A stretch of 64,000 nucleotides of DNA. Origin: CALGYY01 sp963678485. GTDB taxonomy: Bacteria > Bacteroidota > Bacteroidia > Bacteroidales > CAIWKO01. A program made the translations under genes and the position numbers. The notes below the pieces were generated by a model. The model was not told the origin of the DNA, did no database searches, and saw nothing but the letters and a program-made list of their open reading frames with translations. Every line of letters starts with the position of its first letter. Position 1 is the first letter of the stretch. The stretch lies in NCBI GenBank assembly GCA_963678485.1, contig OY782882.1, positions 3,720,001-3,784,000 of the forward strand. The letters run 5' to 3'. Below are positions 8,668 to 15,940 of this stretch, in pieces.

Positions 8668-9009
8668 TCAATCAATGAAAATGGATTTTATTTGCATTTC
8701 CTTTCCGTCCAGAATTTCAAAATCGGTTGAATGACAGGCGGGACAGATAGTAGACCAATCAACGATGTCGAAAACCGTTTCACACTGCAGACATTTCGAC
8801 TTTCCGGGGACAACGGTAATTACCACTTCGGCATGCTCAAGGACCGTGTTTTTTACCGCAAATTCAAAAGCGAATTTTAAACTGTCGATAACAATTCCTG
8901 AGAGTTGTCCCACTTCCAAATCTATTCGCTTAATCTTGGTTACATGATGTTCACGAGCAAATTCTTCGGCAAATTCCAACACATTCGTGGCTATGGAAAG
9001 TTCGTGCAT
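8668..9009 (-). CDS. hypA: Hydrogenase/urease nickel chaperone HypA
   Basis: 113 residues, the standard HypA length. It begins MHELSIA, where the N-terminal amine, His2 and Glu3 make the nickel site. It carries the zinc site as two CxxC pairs (CLQC at about 74-77 and CPAC at about 90-93). It hands nickel to HypB and the hydrogenase precursor. It is the first gene of the hypAB pair, preceded by a good -7 box at 9062-9069. The other maturation genes (hypC, D, E, F) are not in this window. Confidence 0.97.
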   Translation of the reverse strand: MHELSIATNVLEFAEEFAREHHVTKIKRIDLEVGQLSGIVIDSLKFAFEFAVKNTVLEHAEVVITVVPGKSKCLQCETVFDIVDWSTICPACHSTDFEILDGKEMQIKSIFID

Positions 9010-9061
9010 GGTTTTCTTTTTTAGAGATGGTGTCTTTAATCTGTAGCATTGAATACAACTG

Positions 9062-9069
9062 CAAAATTA
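9062..9069 (-). promoter_or_regulatory. -7 box upstream of hypA
   Basis: TAATTTTG on the minus strand (TAnnTTTG), 53 bases upstream of the hypA ATG. No TTG at the expected -33 distance was found. The region 9010-9303 is a divergent promoter region shared with the sensor kinase gene on the other strand. Confidence 0.5.
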
Positions 9070-9285
9070 GGCTATTTTGTTGATTCCTCAGTTACATGCG
9101 AAACACTATAAACCTTTGTTCTTGCAATCATCTAGGATTTTATAATCTGAATTGCTGCTATTTTTTGGCGGCTGCAATTGTGTCCAATAATTCGAGATTC
9201 AGCTTTTCATCTGCTCAATCAACCCTCAGGTATATTCATTTTTGCCACTTGCAGATTTCCCGAGATTTGTCAACAAACAAAGCTT

Positions 9286-9293
9286 TATCTTTG
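9286..9293 (+). promoter_or_regulatory. -7 box upstream of the LytS-type kinase gene
   Basis: TATCTTTG fits TAnnTTTG, with TTTG at 9266-9269, 16 bases upstream. The transcript would start close to the first ATG at 9304, so translation may use the second ATG at 9310. Confidence 0.5.
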
Positions 9294-9303
9294 AGCAGAT
9301 TTA

Positions 9304-10365
9304 ATGATTATGCAAAAAAAACTATTACGCTCAAAAGCCATTACAATCTTACTACATGTATCAGTCTGGGCCTTGCTTCTGCTGATACCAATGCTCCTTG
9401 GTCGCAACGATCCGCCTCCTGATGGTGGCGGTATGCCTCAGCAACCCGCAATAGATCAAGGCTCTTTTTACTTTGCGAATCTATTTTCGCAAATTGCGCT
9501 CATCATTCTATTTTACTTAAATGCGTACTTCCTTGTACCGCGATTTCTCAATAAAAAGAAATGGATTTTATACGTATTGATGACCGTGGCTTTGGTGAGC
9601 AGCATTATTGTGCTGGAGATGTTGATACGATTCATTTCTGTACAGCAAAATATGGGACCTTCGCCTTTCGGGATGATCATTCCCTTTAGTATTCTCATAC
9701 TATTAACCAGTGCTGCCTATAGCTACATCAGGGAAAATATACGCAACGAAAACATCCGAAAAGAAAAAGAAGCTGAGAATATGAAAACGGAACTTTCGTT
9801 TCTGCGCTCACAAATCAGTCCTCATTTTATGTTTAACACCCTGAACAATTTGGTGTCGTTGGCAAGAAAAAAATCCGACTTGCTTGAACCAGCTTTACTC
9901 AAACTATCAGGGCTTTTGCAATATATGTTGTATGAGTCAGATGATGAGAAAATCAGTATTCAGAAAGAAACAGAGTACCTTCATAATTATATAGATCTTC
10001 AACGACTTCGCTTTGGTGATGAATTAGTTGTGAAATTTTCTGAGGATTTCTCTTCGGATACTGCCCTCGAAATTGTCCCAATGATCTTGATTCCTTTTGT
10101 TGAAAATGCATTTAAACATGGAGTAGTACTAATTGGAAATCCTGAAATCGACATTCGCTTATCCATTAATGATAGCAGTATGCTTACATTTGATGTTCGG
10201 AACAGATTTAATTCGGAAAGTCTTGAGGAGAAAGATAAATGCTCGGGTATTGGACTGAATAATGTCAGAAGGAGATTGAACCTTTTATATCCGAATCAAT
10301 TTACACTCGACATTAAGCAAGAAAAGGAGTGGCACGTCGTTAATCTTTCAATCTCGCTAAAATGA
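9304..10365 (+). CDS. LytS/YehU-type membrane sensor histidine kinase
   Basis: 353 residues. Four membrane helices (about 12-33, 54-82, 86-112, 122-142) are followed by a short charged coiled coil and a His_kinase domain (PF06580 type): H174 in QISPHFMFNTLNNL is the predicted phospho-acceptor, IPFVENAFKHG is the N box and CSGIGLNNVRRRL the G box. It lacks a periplasmic domain, so the stimulus is probably sensed in the membrane. The stop codon overlaps the regulator's start by 4 bases, so the two are co-translated. MIMQKK offers two start codons; the upstream one is used here. Confidence 0.93.
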   Translation: MIMQKKLLRSKAITILLHVSVWALLLLIPMLLGRNDPPPDGGGMPQQPAIDQGSFYFANLFSQIALIILFYLNAYFLVPRFLNKKKWILYVLMTVALVSSIIVLEMLIRFISVQQNMGPSPFGMIIPFSILILLTSAAYSYIRENIRNENIRKEKEAENMKTELSFLRSQISPHFMFNTLNNLVSLARKKSDLLEPALLKLSGLLQYMLYESDDEKISIQKETEYLHNYIDLQRLRFGDELVVKFSEDFSSDTALEIVPMILIPFVENAFKHGVVLIGNPEIDIRLSINDSSMLTFDVRNRFNSESLEEKDKCSGIGLNNVRRRLNLLYPNQFTLDIKQEKEWHVVNLSISLK

Positions 10366-11078
10366 TAAAATGTATCGCTGTTGATGATGAGCCTCTCGCT
10401 CTTGATTTGTTGGAAGACAATATACGTCAGGTGCCATACCTGCAATTGGTGAAAAGATGCAAAAATGCCTTTGAGGCTGCTGAATTTCTTCAGCATAACC
10501 AGGTTGATTTAGTATTTCTTGATATACAAATGCCGGGTATTACCGGACTTCAATTTCTTAAGTCGCTCTCAAACCGACCAATGGTAATCTTCATAACAGC
10601 GTATAAGAAATTCGCTCTTGAAGGTTTTGAGTTGGATGTAATTGATTACCTCGTAAAACCTGTTTCTTTTGAGCGCTTCCTTAAGGCAGTGAATAAGGCG
10701 GCTGATTATCACGGATTCAAAAATGCACCCAGAGCTCAAAAAGAGAAAGAGTTTTTCTTTGTTTATTCCGAGTATAACCTTGTCAGAGTTTCTATTAAGG
10801 AAATCACCCATATTGAAGGCTTAAAGGATTATATCAAAATCCATCTTCAAAATTCTCCTCGTCCGCTGCTTACGCGCATGAGCTTAAAAGCCATGGAGGA
10901 AGAGCTGGGCTCCGAAGGCTTTGTGCGCATCCACAAATCATTCATAGTGGCCGTAGATAAAATCATTTCCATCAGGAAAAACAGAATTAAACTGGGCGAA
11001 AAAACAGAAGTTCCTTTAAGTGACTTTTATAGCGATGCCCTGTATCGCATTGTGGGAGGAAAAGATCTGATCGAGTAG
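10362..11078 (+). CDS. LytTR-family response regulator
   Basis: 238 residues. Receiver domain with acidic pocket D8/D9, phospho-acceptor D54 in VFLDIQMPG, Thr in FITAYKK and Lys in YLVKPVSFERF. The C-terminal LytTR DNA-binding domain (about 130-235) shows EITHIEGLKDYIKIHL and FVRIHKSFIVAVDKI. Partner of the kinase whose gene overlaps it. LytTR regulators bind direct repeats upstream of target promoters; the nearest candidate target is the TonB receptor operon that starts 122 bases downstream. Confidence 0.94.
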   Translation: MIKCIAVDDEPLALDLLEDNIRQVPYLQLVKRCKNAFEAAEFLQHNQVDLVFLDIQMPGITGLQFLKSLSNRPMVIFITAYKKFALEGFELDVIDYLVKPVSFERFLKAVNKAADYHGFKNAPRAQKEKEFFFVYSEYNLVRVSIKEITHIEGLKDYIKIHLQNSPRPLLTRMSLKAMEEELGSEGFVRIHKSFIVAVDKIISIRKNRIKLGEKTEVPLSDFYSDALYRIVGGKDLIE

Positions 11079-11176
11079 GCTCACAAATTCTTTTCGGCAC
11101 AATCGGCTTTCTTGTCGCCACTTTACACGCTCATGTATATTACATTTTTTCATTCGCTGTCATATCTCCAATTTTA

Positions 11177-11196
11177 CGGGAATTTCAAATTTCCCG
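11177..11196 (+). promoter_or_regulatory. Inverted repeat immediately before the TonB receptor start
   Basis: CGGGAA-N8-TTCCCG, a perfect 6-bp inverted repeat ending 4 bases before the ATG at 11201. It would overlap the ribosome-binding region. It could act as an operator or as a translation-blocking hairpin. No TAnnTTTG box was found between the regulator and this gene. Confidence 0.35.
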
Positions 11197-11200
11197 AAAT

Positions 11201-14200
11201 ATGCGAAAGTTCATTTGTGTGATTGGCCTTGTGATGTGGATGCTCAATCTGGCATATGCCCAACAAAAAGAATACGAGTTCAATACTATGGGAAATGCTT
11301 GTAATTTCAGCTATGTGGTCTATGCCCAGAATAATGATTTTACGAATTATAACCGACCCTTTGTTTTTATTATTGGAAAACCTTTCGAATCAGCCCTACG
11401 CACTTTTGAGTCTGATACCTTACACAAGCAGCCGCAGTTCTACCGAATGATGTTTGTTTATCTACCCAACAGAGGCGGTAATTCAAAAACAAAATTAAAC
11501 TGTACTGAGTCACTAGAGAGTTTACTTACCTTTAATAGTAGCTGCGGCAGGAACAATTTGTTTCTGATGTGTTACGATGCGGAAATTACCATGGCTGATA
11601 TGGCCGCGGTTGGATTAACGAGCATTTTCAAAAATATTTTTATAGAAGGTCAGCAAAGTGGAGATTTGGGACTACTTGCAGGCTCTGCGATTGTAAAGGA
11701 TTTGCAGGACTCGAAGCAGCAGCAGGAAGCACTGGAGTCAGAAGAGGATCAATACGGAACATTTTATATAGAGCAGGATCCAACCGAAGAGCAGGATCGA
11801 TTACCCGAGCATCAGGCAGTAAAGACTTACTTTGGGCCTCCTTCGGCTTTTAATTTCACACTCAGCGGCCTTGTTCGCGATAAGTCAAATGGCGAAGCAC
11901 TTCCTTTTGCTACTGTATTAATTAAAGGAACAAGCAATGGTGCATCAACCAATGCCGATGGCTATTTTACACTTTTAAAAGTTCCTTCGGATACCTGTGT
12001 CATTATTGCACAATACATGGGTTATGATAAAACTGAGATTTTTCTAACACCCGCTTCACCGAAAACAAACTTAAATATTGAAATCACACCTTCATCTTAT
12101 CAATTGAAAGGAGTTTCAGTTGTTGGTCATAAAGAAGATGTAGTGTTGACCAGCCAATCCGATATTGGCCTTGTTAAAATGACTCCGAGGAAAATTCAGC
12201 AAATGCCATGCATAGGAGAAAAAGATATTATGCGCTCATTTCAGATGATGCCGGGCATCAGCGCTTCCAACGAATCATCTTCGGGATTGTACGTTCGTGG
12301 CGGTACACCCGATCAAAATCTGGTCTTGTATGATGGCTTTACAATTTATCATGTCGATCATCTGTACGGTTTTTATAGCGCCTTTAATTCAAACGCGGTG
12401 AAAGATGTGCAGTTATATAAAGGTGGGTTTGAATCGCGCTTTGGTGGCCGTCTTTCGAGTGTTACCGAAATTACAGGTAAAGATGGCAATCAGAAAAAGT
12501 TCAATATTGGTGCGGATATCGGACTCCTCAGCGTGAATGGTTTTGTTGAAATTCCTATTGGCAAAAACTTCTCTTCCATTTTTACGTACCGCAGATCATA
12601 TAAGGGTGCAATCTATAATCTAATATTCGATAAGTTTAATAAAAGCTCAGAAACGACTACTTCTTCAGCGCCCAGTGGTCCCGGTGGCGGCCCGACACAG
12701 AATACCAAAGTCACTTCTTACTTCTATGATTTAAACGGGAAGCTCACCTATAAAGCCGGGAAAAAAGATATTCTCTCATTGAGTTTTTTCAATGGGACCG
12801 ACAAACTCGACAATAGCAGTTCAATGGATGCCTCCGGGTTTGGCGCTTCAAATTCAGCATTCAGCATGAGCACTACCGATCTTACCAAGTATGGTAATAT
12901 CGGAGGCAGTTTGAAATGGTCGCGCAAATGGAACGAAAAGTTCTATAGTAATACCGTATTCAGTTATTCTAATTATTATAGCGATCGTGATCGTTCGCAG
13001 GAGCGCACCACCACCGATGCATCCGATGAATCGGTAACAGTAAAAAATGGAATTCTTGAGAATAACGACCTTAAGGATTATAGCATCAGAAGTGACTATC
13101 AGTGGGATGTATTGAAATTTTGCCAGATACAAACTGGTTTATTCGGGACCTATTACGATATTAATTACACCTATGCTCAGAACGACACTTCCAACGTACT
13201 CGAAAAACACAATCAGGCATTACTTGCAGGAGCTTACCTGCAATTGAAGACCAAGTTCTTTAAGGAGAAATTACAGATAACTCCCGGTTTGAGAGCCAGC
13301 TATTATCAGACTACTGCTAAAGTCTACCTAGAGCCCCGGCTTTCTGCCAGCTATAGCCTTACCAAACATTTAAGTCTGAAATTCGCATGGGGAAAATATT
13401 ATCAGTTTGCCAATCGTGTCACACGCGAAGATATTATGTCGGGAAGTAAGGACTTCTGGCTGCTTTCCGATGGTGTCACTGTTCCCATCAGTTCAGCGGT
13501 TCATTACATTGCTGGACTCTCTTACGAAACCAACAACTACCTTTTCAGTGTTGAAGGATATTACAAAATTTTACAAAATCTGCCGGAGTATTCATTACGT
13601 TTTAACCCAAGTCCAATGGGTGTGAGTTATGATGAGAACTTCTTTACAGGAGAAGGATACTCTCGCGGAATAGAATTTCTGGTACAGAAAAATTCTGGCA
13701 AGTTCAACGGTTGGGTTAGTTATACTCTTGGCGAAGCGCGGAATCATTTCAGTGTTTATTCTGATTCATACTATCCCGCCAATCAGGATGTAACCCACGA
13801 ATTCAAAGCGATCGGCTTGTATAATTATAAACGTTGGGATTTTTCAGCCACATGGATTTATGCTACGGGGCGTCCGTATACCGCTCCCTCAGGGGCATAC
13901 AGCATTACTCTGCTCGATGGTACCGTGCAGGATTTCTATACAGTATCTTCGAAGAATGCGCTACGCTTGCCCGATTATCATCGCTTTGATTTAGCTGTAA
14001 ATTTTAAATTGCTGAAAGGAACAAAAGGAAATCGGAAGCGCAGAGAAATTGGGTATATCGGATGTTCTATTTTCAATGTGTATAACAGAAAAAATGTGTG
14101 GTATAAACAATTCACCATCGAAGATGGAGCCATCATCGAAACCAATGTGAATTTTCTTGGAATCACACCCAATTTAAATCTATCACTCAAACTCAGGTAA
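11201..14200 (+). CDS. TonB-dependent outer-membrane receptor with CarboxypepD-reg-like domain and unusual N-terminal extension
   Basis: 999 residues with a signal peptide (cleavage near AYAQQ). Residues ~22-215 are an unrecognised globular region. A carboxypeptidase-regulatory-like Ig fold follows at ~222-305 (FTLSGLVRDKSNGEALPFAT, then STNADGYFTLLKVP), then the plug (MPGISASNESSSGLYVRGG, NLVLYDGFTIYHVDHL) and a 22-strand-type barrel to the C-terminus (LNLSLKLR). It would import a ligand using TonB energy. The following DUF4249 lipoprotein gene starts one base after its stop; this pair is recurrent in Bacteroidota but its substrate is unknown. The N-terminal 190 residues are absent from most receptors of this class. 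Confidence 0.92.
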   Translation: MRKFICVIGLVMWMLNLAYAQQKEYEFNTMGNACNFSYVVYAQNNDFTNYNRPFVFIIGKPFESALRTFESDTLHKQPQFYRMMFVYLPNRGGNSKTKLNCTESLESLLTFNSSCGRNNLFLMCYDAEITMADMAAVGLTSIFKNIFIEGQQSGDLGLLAGSAIVKDLQDSKQQQEALESEEDQYGTFYIEQDPTEEQDRLPEHQAVKTYFGPPSAFNFTLSGLVRDKSNGEALPFATVLIKGTSNGASTNADGYFTLLKVPSDTCVIIAQYMGYDKTEIFLTPASPKTNLNIEITPSSYQLKGVSVVGHKEDVVLTSQSDIGLVKMTPRKIQQMPCIGEKDIMRSFQMMPGISASNESSSGLYVRGGTPDQNLVLYDGFTIYHVDHLYGFYSAFNSNAVKDVQLYKGGFESRFGGRLSSVTEITGKDGNQKKFNIGADIGLLSVNGFVEIPIGKNFSSIFTYRRSYKGAIYNLIFDKFNKSSETTTSSAPSGPGGGPTQNTKVTSYFYDLNGKLTYKAGKKDILSLSFFNGTDKLDNSSSMDASGFGASNSAFSMSTTDLTKYGNIGGSLKWSRKWNEKFYSNTVFSYSNYYSDRDRSQERTTTDASDESVTVKNGILENNDLKDYSIRSDYQWDVLKFCQIQTGLFGTYYDINYTYAQNDTSNVLEKHNQALLAGAYLQLKTKFFKEKLQITPGLRASYYQTTAKVYLEPRLSASYSLTKHLSLKFAWGKYYQFANRVTREDIMSGSKDFWLLSDGVTVPISSAVHYIAGLSYETNNYLFSVEGYYKILQNLPEYSLRFNPSPMGVSYDENFFTGEGYSRGIEFLVQKNSGKFNGWVSYTLGEARNHFSVYSDSYYPANQDVTHEFKAIGLYNYKRWDFSATWIYATGRPYTAPSGAYSITLLDGTVQDFYTVSSKNALRLPDYHRFDLAVNFKLLKGTKGNRKRREIGYIGCSIFNVYNRKNVWYKQFTIEDGAIIETNVNFLGITPNLNLSLKLR

Positions 14201-14201
14201 A

Positions 14202-15020
14202 ATGAAAATATTGAATGCGCTAAACATACGACTATTGCTGGTGTTGATATTATTGGCATCACTGACTGCATGCAGCAAGGAAGAGTCTGAGTTTTCTGAT
14301 TCACCTATTGTGGAATCCTTTCTTGAACCGGGATCATGCTTCTCGGTAAATGTTAGTCGTCAAATTCCATTTATTTCAGATGTGACTTATTCATCGGACG
14401 ACATTAATAATCTCGCGATTACCGTAACTTATAATAACACAGTGGCAACACTCAATCCCGTTGGTAATGGTGTTTACACCGACAGTTCAATTGTAATTTC
14501 AGCAGGAACGGCCTTCGAAATAAACTTCACCTATAATTCGAAAAATGTGAGTGCCTATACTTACATTCCTACGAAACCGGCCAATATGACACAATCGGCA
14601 ACAGAACTTACCATCGAAAAAATGGATAGTGCGTCCGGTCCACCTTCAATGGAAATGCCCGATCCAGTAACGATATCATGGGATAACCCGGATGCATCGT
14701 ATTATTTAATGATTGTTGAAAACACCAGTTCTGTATTGGATCCTATTCGCGATTTTGGTGATGAAGAACCACCGGGAAACCGTTTCAGAAAATCACCAAC
14801 CAATGGATCTTCCGATGAAATCAGATCTATGGATTTTCAATACTATGGTATGCATCGGATTATACTTTATCATGTGCTTCCCGATTATGCCGCGCTTTAT
14901 GAGCAAAACAGCACCAGCTCTCAAAATCTAACCAATCCATCCACAAGTATCGTCAACGGATACGGCATATTCACAGGATTAAATTCTGATACTTTGTACA
15001 TCAATGTTAAAGAGGAGTAG
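14202..15020 (+). CDS. DUF4249-family outer-membrane lipoprotein
   Basis: 272 residues. Lipoprotein signal: hydrophobic helix then SLTACSKEES, with the lipidated Cys at about residue 24. The mature start ESFLEPGSCFSVNVSRQIPF and beta-rich body match DUF4249 lipoproteins, which are encoded directly after TonB receptors in many Bacteroidota. It probably sits on the receptor as a surface or periplasmic cap. The gene follows the receptor with a 1-base spacer, so expression is coupled. A ligand-binding role is inference from co-occurrence. Confidence 0.82.
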   Translation: MKILNALNIRLLLVLILLASLTACSKEESEFSDSPIVESFLEPGSCFSVNVSRQIPFISDVTYSSDDINNLAITVTYNNTVATLNPVGNGVYTDSSIVISAGTAFEINFTYNSKNVSAYTYIPTKPANMTQSATELTIEKMDSASGPPSMEMPDPVTISWDNPDASYYLMIVENTSSVLDPIRDFGDEEPPGNRFRKSPTNGSSDEIRSMDFQYYGMHRIILYHVLPDYAALYEQNSTSSQNLTNPSTSIVNGYGIFTGLNSDTLYINVKEE

Positions 15021-15273
15021 TGCTGTTTTTTTGTTATCAATGATTGTTTATTGAAGCTGCTTTTTTATTAGGTACACACAACTTCTTATTGAGAAGCAGT
15101 AATCCCGGATTAATTCCGGGATTTTTTTTATCGTTAAATCATATGTACACAGCCGTACGCCAGTCATTCCGGGCTAAAGCCAATATCCTCGAATCGGATC
15201 AAGCCGGATTGTTGAGGAAAGGTTTGAAGGTAATATTTGTAGGACTTCTTATTGCTTATCTCTCTGATTTCGC

Positions 15274-15477
15274 ATTTCGTTTCTCGGATCTCTGATCTAT
15301 TTTTCTCTTTTCACCCTTTTCTCTTACTTCATTCAGGCGGGCCTGCCCGACTGACATCGGTCAGGCGGGGATTTCCGATTTACGAATGACGCAATTAACG
15401 AACATTCTATAATCGAGATATGTGGAATCCATGATTTTGCTTCAGTATTTTGAAATCAGAGATCCGAGAAACGAAAT
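15274..15477. repeat. Long inverted repeat (23-bp arms) in a gene-free stretch
   Basis: A 23-base arm at 15274-15296 containing TTTCTCGGATCTCTG is exactly inverted at 15455-15477. The 158-base interior contains an imperfect palindrome at 15342-15369 (CCTGCCCGAC...GGTCAGGCGGG). The whole gap 15021-15940 has no credible gene; the small open frames in it have no signal or family features. A MITE-like relic is possible but unproven. Confidence 0.5.
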
Positions 15478-15726
15478 TAGAAGTACGAGATAAACCAAAG
15501 GAAAAGCCCGTGCTCCCCAACTTTTCGTCTTGATCCCTCGAATCCTACGTAATCATTGATAACACGGACATTGTTCAAAGTAAGAAATAGTGAATACAAT
15601 CTTTCTTTAATTGCAATTGTCACCTATCATCGCGAATGAAAGCCCATTGCCGCTAATGTTTCGGAATTGTCAATAAATACTGCATTCATAAAATTATACT
15701 TTCAACAACTGGACATCGGAGCCTTC

Positions 15727-15747
15727 ATCCCGCATTTAATGCGGGAT
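15727..15747. repeat. Perfect 21-base palindrome
   Basis: ATCCCGCATT-T-AATGCGGGAT, arms of 10 bases around one central base. A related stem, CCCGCA...TGCGGG, occurs in the terminator-like hairpin at 60312-60344, suggesting a dispersed palindromic family in this genome. Confidence 0.6.
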
Positions 15748-15879
15748 CCGCTCGTTATTAAAACATTTCAGTATGCATACTTTTGGCTCAACAATATTAT
15801 TTATAACCTTAAACCCTTGATTAAAAACCGCTTCATCATCGATTACCAAAAAACACAATTTTTACACATGAAAGAATGT

Positions 15880-15887
15880 TATATTTG
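15880..15887 (+). promoter_or_regulatory. -7 box upstream of the vWA-OmpA lipoprotein gene
   Basis: TATATTTG fits TAnnTTTG, 53 bases upstream of the ATG at 15941. No clear TTG at -33. Confidence 0.45.
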
Positions 15888-15940
15888 TCAAATGCATAAG
15901 TTAATGCCGCTCCGCTTATGCAATCAATAATATTAATATC

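Noticed and set aside
9096..9422. 108-codon frame overlapping the kinase start
   Set aside because: Overlaps the promoter and the N-terminus of the clearly real kinase gene in another frame.
15044..15930. Small open frames (83 and 87 codons) in the gap before the vWA-OmpA gene
   Set aside because: No family features, composition like non-coding sequence, and they overlap palindromes and the inverted repeat.
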